Below are positions 48,196 through 61,744 of a stretch of DNA of 64,000 bases, piece by piece. Position 1 is the stretch's first letter. Each line of letters opens with the position of its first letter. Source of the stretch: Apteryx mantelli (Eukaryota > Chordata > Aves > Apterygiformes > Apterygidae); NCBI RefSeq assembly GCF_036417845.1, contig NC_089981.1, positions 77,479,268 through 77,543,267 on the forward strand, written 5' to 3'. A program made the position numbers and the translations under genes. The notes beneath the pieces were generated by a model, which was given only the letters and a program-made list of their open reading frames with translations, did no database searches and was not told where the DNA came from.

Positions 48196-50568
48196 CAAAA
48201 ATTTAACAAGCCATACCAAACTAGCTATAAAACAATAAATGAAATATTTGGTTTGAGTGTCTGAAAATAATGAAAATGCAATGAATTATCAATGCCAAAG
48301 CAGAGGCAATAATATCTCAGGAGTCCACAAAAACGGGAGTCCTCAGACTCATTTATCTAAATGCAATAGAGGACTAAAAAAAGATGTCTGAAGGAGCAGA
48401 TGACTTTCCAGAGTATTTGATACAGGCTGGAAGAAATATGTGAACAAATTTTTCAAATCATCAAGTTTTGGCAAACAAAATTGACTGTAGCTTTGCATAA
48501 CTTAGTTTACAAATGGCTCAGTCCTCTCATGTTTCTTCTTTTCCAATGAATAAGACAAAACTGTGGACTGGTCCTATGCAGGAGACACATCTGGAATGCT
48601 GGGCCTTATGGTGGGGGAGAGGCTAGGATTTCGGTGCCGCAGACAGGAAACGTGCCAGCGAGCAGGTTCCTTGGAGCCCTGGACCTGCAGAAGAGCTCGT
48701 CGCAGTGTAGCACAGCCAACTCTGTCCTGCTCCACAGACCAGTGCACCAGGAGGCAGCAGATGAAAGGAGCTGCCAACCAACTGCATCTGGTATATCAGG
48801 TCACAGAGTGGGAGAAAGATTCTGGCACTGCGCTAGGAAAGTATGTAAAACATACCCCTATCTGTGGGGGTGCATTGATGCAGGAGCCAAATCTATGAGT
48901 CTCACACTCAGTGCACGAAACTTAACAGCTCAGATGGATGGGTAGAATCTATATCAGTGTAGAAACTGCATGGGATGAAAGCTTTGCTTTTCTGTACACG
49001 GAGGAATCTGGTTCTGTTTTGTACCATCTGTGCACCAATTGTGTGGATTGTTTGGTGAGCTTTGTTTGTTTGTTTTTTCATTTGGGAAAGAGTAGAAGTC
49101 AGTAAAAAGAACATACTTCAGGTCAGTTTAACTCCTGAACTGCTCTTTTTGCCCTCACCAGTGTTAATTATATGTTCAAATTTCTTATAAAAGTTAAAAA
49201 GAAAATTCATACCTAATAAGCAATTTCTGTAATTTACTTAATCTACAAAGAAGGACTTTGTTTACACTATCGAGGGAAGCGTAACAAACGTGGGAATACA
49301 AAAAAGATAAGATTCAATATCAGATTTTTCATGTTAAGTCCTTGCAGCTGAAGGTACATTCATCTGTGCACATAATAAACGCACAGCCTGCTGAAAATCT
49401 AATGACCATGTGGTAGTAAATACCTGGCACATCCAGACCTTGAAGTGGATGCTCCAATTAGGTGAATGTTAATATCTCAATGTATTTGTGTGCGTGTATT
49501 CTTACAATATACATAAATATTAGACTGAACAGATCTTAGCAACAAGTAAATGCAACAAGATAAAATGTTAGTTTATACATACATTAAACATTTATATAAT
49601 TATACTCATTCTATGCAGCATCTAATAAACACATTTCAGAAAAAGATTTATAATCTTAATGTCCACAGGCCCTCCAATCATGCTGTGGCACTCACAGAGT
49701 GAAATCTGAGACTATTAAAAACAAATGGGAGCCTTGCTTAATCAGGGCTTTGCAGACTGCTCAAGCCCAGAGGGGCATCCAAGAGAATCATTTGATGAAA
49801 ATTAAGGTTATAATGATATCAAGGTGAAAAAAAAGGCATTGCTCCTATCTGCTCCTCCAGAAGCTTCTGTTGACTTACAAGAAGCACATCACCTTATGCT
49901 CTCAATCAACAGAAAGCAGCGGTGGAAGAGATGGACTAAGAACTGCATAAACACTGGTAAATGTCTTACAGGAATGTTTCTTAAAATCTTGATGTTCTTT
50001 TTTGGCTTCTGGGGTTTTGGCAGGAACTCTGGTTTCTAGGCCCATTTCTGTGTACACACTTTAATGATGGGCTTGATTAAGAGACAGTAATTCCCTGGAG
50101 GATAAGCTATCTTATTTATTGACACAAAAATGGGTACAATGCCAAAATCAAATGGTCATGTCCCAAACCAATGGAAAATCACAGATGCAAAAACATTATG
50201 GAGTCTTCATTTTTCAGGCTTCATGTATTTCTACTGTTTTCCACTGCATATAAGCTTCACAATGTAACCAACACGCAACCTGGCCTTGCAAGAGATTATC
50301 TTCCGCCAAACAACAAGCAGCAGCAAAAATGTTAGCCTGCATCTGCCCATGAGGAAATTACACTGAGGTCCAGTTATATTTGTCCTAGTAACTCTATCTG
50401 CCAAGTGATTGTTTCTCTCAAATGAGGAATTAAATGAAGAGCACAGATGTTGGCTCTGTAATAAGCTAAGACAGGACTGCTAAGGAAAATTCTAGTTCAG
50501 GAGTCCACCTCAGAGGAAACCATGGCAATGAGTTTAAAAAGGGAGCTTGCTGTCATCCAGTGTTCTGC

Positions 50569-50640
50569 ACAGGATCCCAAACTTCTAGTGCAGTCAATAG
50601 GATTTACAGGTAAATAATATATTGCAGGATTGGACCTGGT
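50569..50640. repeat. Decayed palindromic repeat relic
   Basis: CACAGGATCCCAAACTTCTAGTGCAGTCAATAGGATTTACAGGTAAATAATATATTGCAGGATTGGACCTGG has the CAGTCAATAGGA core and the GCAGGATTGGACC end of this repeat type. Confidence 0.6.
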
Positions 50641-52574
50641 ATTCAAAGTTCACTCCAACTTGGTGAAATGTAACCATTTCTGAGATGACATTTGAAGCTG
50701 TTTAATAGAGGTATGACACAAAATGAAGCTAGACATCAAAGCAGAATGTGTGCAAGACAGTGCGCTTAGCACTTATAAAAAAGTACTTAGGAATCATTAC
50801 TGGTCACAATTTCTTTATCTTTCTAAGACTACTTAAAGATACGAAAAAAATATATTAAGAAATACAGCCAGGGTTCCTGCTTTTCCTAACTGAAATATGA
50901 AGAGAACATACTTGCTGTCCATTGTACTAACTACTGGCACCAAACTTCAGACTGAATGGCCATTTTCTTCTTCTCCCTGGCTGGCCCAAGGAGAAGAATC
51001 CTCTCCTCTGGCCCTGCACCCTTAATAAAATTCAGTCTCCTGGAGCTTTCTCTCTCATGGGAGAAAGTTAGAGACGTTCCACAACTTGTAGCTCTACCAT
51101 ACATTCTTTTACTTAAGTAAGAAATGTTTCCAGATAAACAAAGAAGCCTATGGAGCATTTGTGTACCAAGTTCTGATCACTATTTATGCCATTTGTGGTT
51201 TTGAATATATCTTAACGTATATGCTTACATTATTCTACATGTTTTCATTTCTGTTTTATTATTTTCTCCAGATTTGTCTTTCATCTGAATTTCAGTTTAT
51301 TATGATATTGTGAATATTTTCTTACTCTTTTTTAAATTTTGTGTTTGTTCTGATTCTGGTATTTAGTGACTTTGCCCTTCACTTACTCTTTCTTATTTCT
51401 TAAGGCAATGAGCCATTCTTGTGGTGCAGTATGAGTGGTTTTGCCAGCAAAATTTTTGAAGCGCATATACTAAAAAGTCCTCTTACCACCCACTCAGGTT
51501 TGTAAAATGTTACACTAGCTGATATTCATACATATAGAGGTACATTTTATCAAGAGATGTACTTGCAAAACCTTTATTTGTTCTCAATTACTTACTTGTG
51601 TTCTAGCCACAGTTATTTCTCACATAACACGATAATGTAACTAGTACCTGTGCATATTATTATATATGTACTCATAATAGTCCTAGTATATATATGTTCC
51701 AATATTTCAAGCAGAACAATGAATTATTAAACAAGCTGGTATTCGCAAACACTATTATGTGAACAGAATAAAATATAGTTGTCAACCAATGAAAAATATT
51801 ATTGTAAGAGGAAGATATTTGTGTTTTATTGGAATTTTCTTAATTAATTTTAAAAAGGTTCCTAGACTATGATACAAAATATTTCTCTAATTCATAACAT
51901 TTTCATCAAATCCAGTTATATGAAATCTGATCATTTTTTGCTGTGCTGGGAACCCAACAGGGTGATAATGTTAAAGAACCAAATAGTGAAATGAACTAGA
52001 AACAGAAACCAAAATCATCCAGTTCAGTTTCATTATTCAGGTAAAACGCAAAAACCAAGCTCCAAATCATGAATCTGAGAAACATAAATCATGCTGTAGT
52101 TATAGTAAGTGCGATGATATCTGTAGGAAGATTCCTGCTGTTATCAGTGGACTTTGGACAGAATCTGTATTTTAACAAAGCTTAAACAAAAACACATTAA
52201 TTTAGGATGTGGCTATATAATCTGTGGGCTCCAGCAGCAAAGCTGGCTTAAATTCTTGCCTCATACTTATTCCTATCTTTGTGTCACAGTTAGTTGCCCC
52301 TCATTTAGGCTGATACAATTCTTTGTGAGGAAGCAATGCAAGCACTGAAAAATACTGAGGCAGCAATAAGTGATCTGGGTTAAGAATCATAAAAAGGGGA
52401 ATGTCTCACTATCAGCCTTAACTTAACTCCTGTAGATCATTTCATCCTCATGAAAACAGCTTTGGAAAGAAATGAGCTGGCACAAAAAGTCATCAAACTG
52501 AGAATCTAGTACAGCACAGAAAAAAAGGCAGCTGAAAAGCAATATAAACTGTGCCATTATCTACATTGATGGTG

Positions 52575-52855
52575 CAATGTATCTTTGAATATTATGCTCA
52601 ACTCATCTTCAAAAGAAGTTTAACTGAAAGAGAAAGGTATCAAAGACAGGTAATGAAAATGTGGTTACAGGCACAGTATGGCTTTATTATAAGAAGAGAC
52701 TGAAATGAATAAGACAGTTTAGTTTTGAGAGGAGATGAATAAGAGATAATATGACACAGGCATCAGCTAATGAAATTCTGGGAGTAAGTGCCAAGAATGA
52801 TTGTATCTGCAATACTGTTCGATAGGAATTCTCAGCAAAGAAACACATAAAGGAA
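52575..52855 (+). mobile_element. CR1/L3-like LINE fragment (end of ORF2)
   Basis: ATCTTCAAAAGAAG, AAGAAGAGACTGAAATGAATAAGACAGTTTAG and GAGATGAATAAGAGATAATATGACACAGG follow the order of the terminal ORF2 blocks of old CR1 families. It is broken by indels and no ORF survives. Confidence 0.75.
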
Positions 52856-53895
52856 GCCTCATGTTTCTGATCACTACTATAATTGTAATAAAGGAAGAAG
52901 TGAGGGGGGGAACTCAGTCATAACCTTCAAGAGCCTGCCAATGTAAATAATGAGTTTGATTTTCAGCCAATAAAGCTGAAGTGAAAGAGAAGCCGGAAAG
53001 CTCTGGGTAGAGCCTTTTCTGGTAGAAAAGACAGACAGATGTGCAGGATACTTTATTTATTGCCTTGGAACAATACAAATGATTGAAGAAATTTTAAGTC
53101 TTTTGCTTGGAGTCTTTTGATTGGAGAAAATTGAAATCTTTTTGAAAAAATTACAAAATGAGAAAGTGTTAGTTCTTCAGACACCTGCTGGAGATGTTTA
53201 AACAGGGTACAGAGAATTTTGGAAAAGTGGAAATTCAAGTGGAAAAGTGCTTTTTTTTCAATGCTGTTTCCTGCTGAAGCTGAATTCAACTATAGGATTA
53301 ACCTTGCAAATGCATTACCAGGCTACCTAGAATACACCCTCCCCAAAGAGGCTACTGGAGACCACTGTTGCATGAGAAAGGGTCAGCAAGACAGACATAC
53401 AAAATATTTCTGGAATTAACCCCTTGTCGTTGCTGTGCCAACACCAGGATATAAAATAGCAAAAATAACAAATTCTACTTAACCCTGATATCCTTAACAC
53501 ATTTTTAGCACATTTAAATGAGACGTTAATTCATATTTGCCACAGACTTTTGACAAAAGTAGTTAAGTAGTTGCACTTTCCCCTACGACCATCATACAGC
53601 TACCTCAAATCCGTTTCAAAGTTTGCCCCCACATTGTTTCTGCATACCTATGGCTGCTCACCGTTTCCTCCAACTCCGATATGGCAGTCACATCACTTCA
53701 TGCAAATTATATTTGTTCTGAAATGGGAAGTTGAGGCGACCAGCAGTAATTTCCTGTTGGCAAGGCAGCTTTTCTAAAATAATCCATCATTTAATGGTCA
53801 TTTGGATGGCAGCAGTCCCCAGCCCAGCAAGACTGGACTACATTGTATAGCTGGAGAGATGCTTGCAGAATTAACCTTACTGGCTCAACTTGCAG

Positions 53896-53960
53896 CTGTC
53901 TGTCTTTCTGTTTGCCTGTCTGCTTGTCTATCTCTTTCTGTCTCTCCTGTCTGCTTTATT
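53896..53960. repeat. Imperfect (CTGT/CTTT) pyrimidine-rich repeat
   Basis: CTGTCTGTCTTTCTGTTTGCCTGTCTGCTTGTCTATC-type degenerate tetranucleotide repeat. The Cys/Leu/Ser-rich ORFs across it are repeat artefacts. Confidence 0.75.
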
Positions 53961-55649
53961 TCCCCAAAGGAGGTATTTAATGATTTCTTTGATGCCTTTT
54001 TTTGGGGGGGAAAGGGTAGGAAGGAGGTTGTTGATTGTTAGAAGTGTTAAGGCTAGCAGACATATTTTCCCATTATTTTAGAAAAAATATTGTCCATAAG
54101 TAATTGTCTTATTAAAACCCTGATATGCCACTTGACTCCCTTACAGATCATTGACTGCAAACATGTCCAGACTTCTTGTCTCCAAGGCAAGGATGAGACT
54201 TTAACAGATTACTTCACCTTAAAATTGAAAGGTGGAAAACTTAGTGATGCAGAGAACACAAAAGCATTGCAAGACAGTCTTGCACTCTCCACAGTGTTCA
54301 ATATCATATTAGTTAAAACATGGTCATCAAGATATTTTCTAACCTAATGTCTTTTCACAAAACAGACATATCCATATGTCTTCTAGCACGACCTTGAAAA
54401 GGAGGAGACACTATTACTTAGTGTCTACTCAAAGCCATGTTGAAGAGGTCATGAAAAGAAAACACTTAAATGAACCAGACCTAGAACGACTACTTTGGAA
54501 ATAAAACCTATGGCCAGAAATGGGACAGACAAATGCAAAGAAGGTAAGCAAAGCAACTTTCAGGGATCTACATGTTGCCAAATGGGAAGGAATGCATTGC
54601 AAGACATCTAAACACTGCTAATGAAGGTAAACATACCATCAACGATCGGATTTTACCACTGAAATTAGCAAAACCAACAGACTTAATAGTCACTGCCGTG
54701 TTACAAGACAACCAGGCCATCCAATAAAATGTACAGTGGTACCCTTCATGACACTTAGGGGAGTTAGCCCAAATGACAAGTTTTTCCTCAGAAGCAGCAA
54801 AGGCTATTCTTACCCTGAGCATCCAGAGACCTGAAAACTGCCAGAAGTTATGAAAGAATTATGGTAGCTTTATTGTCATCTGAAAACATAGGAGACACTG
54901 CTGGAAACATCTTCTCCTGAGAAATATTAAGTTTAAGGCAAAAGGTTTCTTTGAAGTTATTCCTATTAATAAAAACATACACAGTAAAACATTCTTCTTA
55001 TTGCCACCACCACCACCAAATTCTAAGTCAGTTAGAGAGTAAAACATATACAATTTGGGGGAATACTGCGGTGAGAAGACATGCTTCAATTTCACACATC
55101 TAACAGGAGGCTAGACAAAATATGAAGACAAAATATGTATTCGGGATTATGAAGCTATCAAGAATATTAAAGTAAAAAACAGAGCAACTCAGTAAAATTT
55201 TCAGTGTTTCTCTTCCTTTCTTCTAAGGTTAATACCAGAGTGAGTCTGAGATAGCCCTCAGCTTAAAAACCTCCTCAAAATCCACCTACTCTTGCAAGCA
55301 CTTCAACTGCAACAATCATTTTATCCCATTGATCCTGCTAGATATGTGCACAACAACATGTGTTGTGCTCTGTATCCACTCATATCTATAGTATTTAAAA
55401 CCTTTGTGGCAGTGATCATGAGACAAATAGCTTGGAGTCCAGTCAACTGTAAAATGCTGTACACAGTTCATAAGTTGGAAACATATCAAACCAATCAAAC
55501 CAAAGAGATAAATGCAATAAATTTTCAGAAAGAAAACAAGAGGCTTTGGTGCACTGATAGCTTAAGTAATGGGTTTATCCATATGTGTTGCTATAACGAG
55601 TATCTCATAACTAATGAAATCAGCCTCACTGTATGCCTAGAAGTTAAGG

Positions 55650-55690
55650 AATCACTACCCTCATTTTACAACTGAGGAACCAAAGGCACT
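55650..55690 (-). mobile_element. Possible MIR core relic, perhaps interrupted
   Basis: CCTCATTTTACAACTGAGGAACCAAAGGCAC resembles the reverse-complement MIR core. A second piece at about 55905-55955 (GAAACTGAAGCACTTTAAGTGATTTTGC) may be the continuation, separated by about 215 bp of unrelated sequence. Confidence 0.4.
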
Positions 55691-58416
55691 AAAATACCAA
55701 TCATATTTCTTGTATGCTGGCATTCCCTGGTTGGGAAGTATTTTGGGAAAAACTACAGCCTTTACAAGCAAAATATACCTCATTCCCACAGTCGTCCTTA
55801 AACAGAGCTGGCATATGATAGAGCAGATTTGCTCTAATGTTGACAAAGATTTATCAGGGTAAAAGACTTCAGTCTCCTGGGAGACTGTCTGTATTCTCAC
55901 AAGTACGAAACTGAAGCACTTTAAGTGATTTTGCTATTAGTGACATTACAAAATAATTAATGGAAGACTATGTTAGACAGAGTAATGTGATAACTGAATA
56001 ATAAGCAGCAGTCACCACTAGAGAATCTACACAGAGAACCAGGAATGGTGACTGTCAGAAGTTACTATCCAGAAAGAAACATTTAAAAATAATTGTTTTT
56101 AATATTTTATGGAATGCATATTTGTCTTCCATACATTGATCGCAGTGACCAACAAGTGTAATACAAGAAGCAAAGCCAATTTTAAGAAGAGAAATTTTTT
56201 TCAGTTTGCTGTTCAAGCCATAGATCTGGTAACAGATGGAAATTGAACCTTTTAGACCGTTCTTACCACAATGACTACTTGGAAAACTTACTAACTCCAT
56301 TTATAGCCACAGTTAGCACTTTTTAAGGATGTATATGCATAAAACACTGAGACAGATCTAATACCAAAAAAACCTTGCTTTCTATTACATTGGTTTATCA
56401 CACTCTACAACTGGAGAAGGATTCATCTTCTTCACTGCTTTCCCAGATTTCCTCAGTGTCCTGGGTTCTGGAGAATGAATTTGTCTTGGTGATTTTTAGT
56501 GACACCTGCAGTTCTCTAAGAAAAATGCAGTGAAAAGTTTTTCCCTGTGTTATAGTTCCCATGTAGTGCCCTCTCTACCATTTATCCACTGCTAAGAGGA
56601 CAGCGGGCATGAGGCACATAATGAGACTTTACACCGGCTGTTGAATCAGCTCATTGGGGCTGTTGGCAGTTAGCACTCGTGGGACATGAGCCAAATCAGA
56701 GCACTCTTACTGTGACAGAACTTACACAGAACTTTCTTGTCTTTCCCTTCAGCAGCCCTATGGTATATCTCACTTGCAGCTCAGGGTCTACCTCTGCATT
56801 TATACATTCTAAGCTATAGGCTTTTTTCCAGTCTGTGATATCAGAGACAGAATCTGGGTATTATTCAGCCCCTTGCTTACAGATACAAAGTGATGTCAGG
56901 GGTTGCACAATGTATAACTCCTTCTCACAGAATTTCATGCTATTACATTAACAGATATATGCTTTAGTGATTGTTAAACATTATCTGGAGGAGAGTTACT
57001 GGTCCATGAAGTATTGACTGAATGTTTCTAAAAAAAACCTAACAGCTTTTAATGGTGTTGCTGCTTATCACGCACAATTACTGGCTGATTTATTTAAAGA
57101 GCTTCTAAGAAACTGTGAGAATACTCATTGCTCTTTATCCCAAAGCATGGATGTCAGCCTGCAGTTGGAATAGAAATGGACTAACATTTCTAATGAAAAA
57201 AACTTCTAGCCAAATTTTAATTGAAGCTAGATAGCAAATAAAATTTTCTTTTTCTTTTCCTCTAGGGAAAAACAGATTCTGCAAACAAAACTGTATCAAA
57301 GAATTTAAGATTACTTTGCTACCAAAAGTCTAAACAATAGAAATGTTATATAGAAATGTTGTTAGAAAGCCTCGAGTGAACAAAGAAAAATCAAAACTTT
57401 TTCCTAGAAAATACTGAGGTGAATACTCATATATTTTCCCAATATGAAGATGTTCAACTGTATTAGCAATCTGATATTCCCAGCTCCTTCTGCTCACAAT
57501 CATAGACTGATTCTTAAAATTCATCACTATGATTTTCACTCCACAGTTTTAAACCGAGTATGAACATGTCCTGAAGGCTTTATTGGTTCTTACAATTTCA
57601 TGTTTCCAATTAGTCATTAAACAATCACCTACCGTTATGCACGTTGTTTCCCTCTTGGAAAATGTTTCCCATTGATATTTACCCATTGGGTAAATATTCT
57701 GGATCATTAGGACTCAGAGACTTGTGTAGTAATGAAAAGATACTACTGATCTGTAATTTAGTAAAAGAAAAATATAAAGCACCCAAACATGCAATTATTG
57801 TTCTTTTTGTTTACAAGACACACATATTACAATTTATTTGGCGAACCAGTCTGGAATCTTTAATTCTTCTGAGGATTAAGCTTCTAGGATTGCTTTGCAC
57901 AGAAGTTGCTTGTGTAATTCATACTGATACCTTACTAAATCCTAGCAAAATACTCTGGATCAAGACCATAGTTGCAGTGTTCCATAAATAAGGATTGGCT
58001 GGAAAAAATACCCTTACAACATTTAGGTTTCCAGAAAATATCAGAACTAGTTACTTTAAAGTTTGCGTAAAGCCCGAGATTATGGTGAAATTAAAATGTA
58101 ATCAGATGATGTGCACTGAAGTTGTGGAGGCTTAGATGGGGAACTTGCATATAAGTTTTAACACTGCTATACCAGAGATGTTATACCCAGATTCCACTGT
58201 ACTTAAAGGACAAGAACACTGATGTGTGCCCTGAAGAACTAAATATTTTCTAATGCTGAATAGTAGTGTTGTCATACAGAATATTACCATTAGGCTCTGT
58301 TATCTATCCTTTTCAGTAATGAATTAGTTCTGATAAATGACAGTCCATTCATTCTGAAATACTGTTTGACTGCCTCTTGAGTGCTTAAATTCCTAGACAT
58401 GCCCATGCCAGAACCC

Positions 58417-58444
58417 CTGAAATAAATGTCTTCATTTATTTCAG
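58417..58444. repeat. Perfect 12-bp inverted repeat with a 4-nt loop
   Basis: CTGAAATAAATG at 58417-58428, loop TCTT, then CATTTATTTCAG at 58433-58444. No T-run or gene context gives it a role. Confidence 0.9.
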
Positions 58445-61354
58445 TAATCTTCTTTAGAAGCCTGGTACTCCACCCAAAAACTGAATACAGAATGTAGAAA
58501 ATAGGGGTATCCTGTATCTGTTGCATGTTCCCTGGCTGGGGGAAAACATAAATTAGAAATCTAAAATGATTAATGCACTATGAAGGCTTACACTCTTAAG
58601 AGACTGTGGAGGCACAGACCATGTAAGAATAGTAATGCTATAGAAGTGCTCTCTTTGCAACAATAGTTTCCTAGCAAACAAGAACTATTCTAAGAATTCT
58701 TCAGACAGTGGAGTGGAGTTTAATTCTGGAAATGAAAATGGAGAAACTATTAAACAGCAAATTCTCAAAGAGGACAGCATGTCCTAAAGAGGCCACCGCT
58801 ATGCAGTCATGGAAATCAGCACTTTTGAACAGCCAATGCAATAGAATTGGAAGTTATGTCTGCCACATCAAGAACAATCTGTAGTGATGTATGAGGGACC
58901 ATCTGGCCTCCATTAAAAAGAGAAAAGAAATCCTCTCAGTCTTAGGACGCAAGAACATGGAGAGAATGTTTTCTAGATGCAGATTCCAACTGCCTGAAAA
59001 ATAAGTCAAATAGTTCACCGGACATCACTGCAGTGATGTTGAGAAATAAGCAAACCTGCTTAGGCTGATGAGAAAGGAGACTGATCCATATAAGGGGTTC
59101 AGAAAGTAAATAGCCTTGAAGTGAAACACAAACATACCAGCCACTGGGTACTGACATTTATAGTTTAGGCTCCCTGGCATAAGCTCTTCTTTCAATGGTG
59201 AGACAAAGATACGTCTTCTCACCATTCCTTTTAGCAGAACAGTGTAGATTCCTGACTAGAAAACAAATGAAACTCCTGCTGCCAAGAATCAGGAGAAGAG
59301 ACACTGGGCATAAAGGAGGAGATTTCATCAAGTAGAATCAGACAGACAGAGACAATGTGTATGGTGCTGACAGTAGCCAGTGGGGTCTTCACAATCTAAA
59401 GGATGCAAGGAGCAGAGCTAATATCTCAGGAACACTCAGGAAGCGATGGTGAATGGGCCAACACAGGTGCTGTCTTACTGTGCTCTGCAGGCACTGCCAT
59501 AGTTGACACAGATGCATGTCAGATTGATGCTGCAGGAGACAAGCACAGTGTGAACTTCCAACATTGCCTGCAGACTTCACAGAGTAAATCATTAGGGCAT
59601 ATGACATCCCTGGTGCTCACATGAACACCTTGCCAATCTGATTAGCCTCTGTACTCTCCCAAAGGCCACAAGAAATTTTGGCTCTAGTGGCATGCTCATG
59701 AGAACATGAAGAGACACAAGTCTCCATAGCTCATTTGGGAAAATAACTTCGGAGCCTAGCTCCCCTTTTTACCTTGTTTGAGTCTTCAACAATTGGTAAA
59801 GAGAAAACATGGCCCTAAAAGGGAAAACAGAGGGATGGCACAGGTAGGCTGGATAATGGAATATGACCTTCAAATGTTCTGCACAACTGAAATGAAGCTT
59901 TGGTCTAAATCCTCAATACAGAAAAAGCAAAAGGCCAATATATTAGTTGCAAAGGATCTGCAAAGCATTCCATTTCAACAAGAGAGCTGTCTTGTATGCC
60001 TTGCACTGAGCAGGAGGGAAAAAGAGCAACAGCACAGCTCTACAAACAGTGCAAGGACAAATTTTCAGATCTTGAATGACTAGGCCACAGCAAACCTGTT
60101 GTTACAGTGAGGACATGGACTTATTCCAAGAAAGAATGCATGGTTCAGGAACAGATATTGGTGAAGACCAGAGGGCATATCTAGCACCTAACTTTTTCCC
60201 CCAGGCAATAGTAATCTTTGATGCAAAGTGTATTGCCTCTAAAAAAGCTGAACAGTAAATGGAAACAGCAGTCGTAAATACAGGAGGAAGTGTTTGGGGC
60301 CTGTTTCTCCAAACAAAGATTTAGGGCAGATGCCAGATTTAGAGGGGAGAGCAGAAAAATGGGAACTGTTCCATATCAAAGATATAACTGGATAAGAGGG
60401 AAATACCAGGAGAAAAGGCTAAATTATTGCAGCTGACCCCTCTTTCCATAAGGTAAGCTGCAAGTCTGTAGTAGAAAATTTTCTCTCCTCTTGCTGTTCC
60501 CTGGTATCAGCACAAATTTCATTCCATCAGCCAAATCTGATAATCAAATACTTTGCCTAAAATATTACCTTGCTCAAAGGAATAATGGCACACATCTATT
60601 TTTGCTTGCAAATAATATCACTTTTGAAACATCAATGCACATTAGGAATTCAGTACTTACTATAAATAATGCTAAATTTTTATTTCTGTGCTTGATCACA
60701 CAAAAAAACCCACCCGAGATAACTTCTTATTTTTCAGTGTATCCAGGCACACATTGGTGTCCTATGTCCTGCTCCTGGTAAACAAAGTCAAAGTAAAAAC
60801 CCCTATTAATTTCAATAATGCAACATCAAATCCTCAATGTACAGCTGGACAGGACACTGTTATATTTTCACGCAGATATTTAGTCACAGGTCATCTGCTT
60901 AAGGACAGTATTTTTGCAAAAATCCTCTGTGAACATAATAAAGAGTTAAGCTGAGAGATTTTAAATTACAGCACTTTTTATCAGTTCTTCCCACTTTTAT
61001 CCCTATCCATATCATAGCTCCTCAAACAAATAGTGAATTACTTAAACAATTGCAGGTGGTACAGAGTGTGTTTGGAATAACCATAAATTTCTACAGCTTA
61101 GTCAGCAACATGCTTTGGCTTAAAAAGTCAAAGGATGGCATTCATCTCTTCTTCATAAAAGTGCTTTCTACCTCATGTGAAAAAATTAATAACATACCAA
61201 AGTAGGAAATTAAAGAGTTTGGGATTGGAAAAAAACATAACTACATCTGGTCTGACCAAAAAAGTAGAATGATTGATTGAGTGTCTACATGAACTTAAGA
61301 GTTGGATGAACACTAATTGGCTTAATTATTTCAGTCAAGACTGACAGCATATTG

Positions 61355-61685
61355 ATAGAAGAGGAGGAAGTATTCTTGATGATAAAAATTAGTCAAGACA
61401 GTCAAATCCAAAACTTACTGCTAACATTTGCAGAAGAATCTTATCATACTGAGCAACAGGAAATAAAATTCATTAACTACAAAGACACGATCTCTGACTC
61501 TGGAATTTCCTGAACTGCAAACTGCTGGAGCTGGAGAGAATATTCTGAGGAAGTAACACTACATGATTGCCCTGTTCTACTGTTTTTTTCCACAGCATTT
61601 TATTTTAGGCAGTGTTGGAGACAGGAAACTGGGTTAGAGTGACCTTTGGTCTAACACAATATAATCATTCTAACGTTCTCAAAAT
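61355..61685 (+). mobile_element. CR1/L3-like LINE: late ORF2 joined directly to 3' UTR and 3' end
   Basis: 61375-61475 carries the GATGATAAAAATTAGTCAAGACAGTCAAATCCAAAAC block. It then jumps to 3' UTR sequence (GAGAATATTCTGAGGAAGTAACACTACATGATTGCCCTGTTC) and the characteristic 3' terminal block GGAAACTGGGTTAGAGTGACCTTTGGTCTAACACAATATAATCATTCTAACGTTCT. The ORF2 segment normally between the two is missing here. Confidence 0.85.
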
Positions 61686-61744
61686 GGATGATGGATGGAT
61701 AAAAATCAATAAAGGCAACATAATACCTGATTGGGAAAAGAGGC

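Larger units (their letters stand above)
45699..52574. other. Intergenic sequence, no gene seen apart from listed repeats
   Basis: Overlapping ORFs at 48563-48898 (111 codons) and 48634-48945 (103 codons) sit in a locally GC-richer patch and resemble no family I know. The remainder is AT-rich with short ORFs only. Confidence 0.6.
52856..61354. other. Intergenic sequence, no gene seen apart from listed repeats
   Basis: Long AT-rich stretch with ORFs of at most 127 codons (55292-55675), with no domain or codon pattern pointing to a gene. It holds the pyrimidine repeat near 53.9 kb and the hairpin at 58.4 kb. Confidence 0.65.

Noticed and set aside
48563-48945. Two overlapping ORFs of 103-111 codons in a GC-richer patch
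   Set aside because: Different frames of the same stretch and no recognised domain. Could be a decayed fragment, but this cannot be shown.
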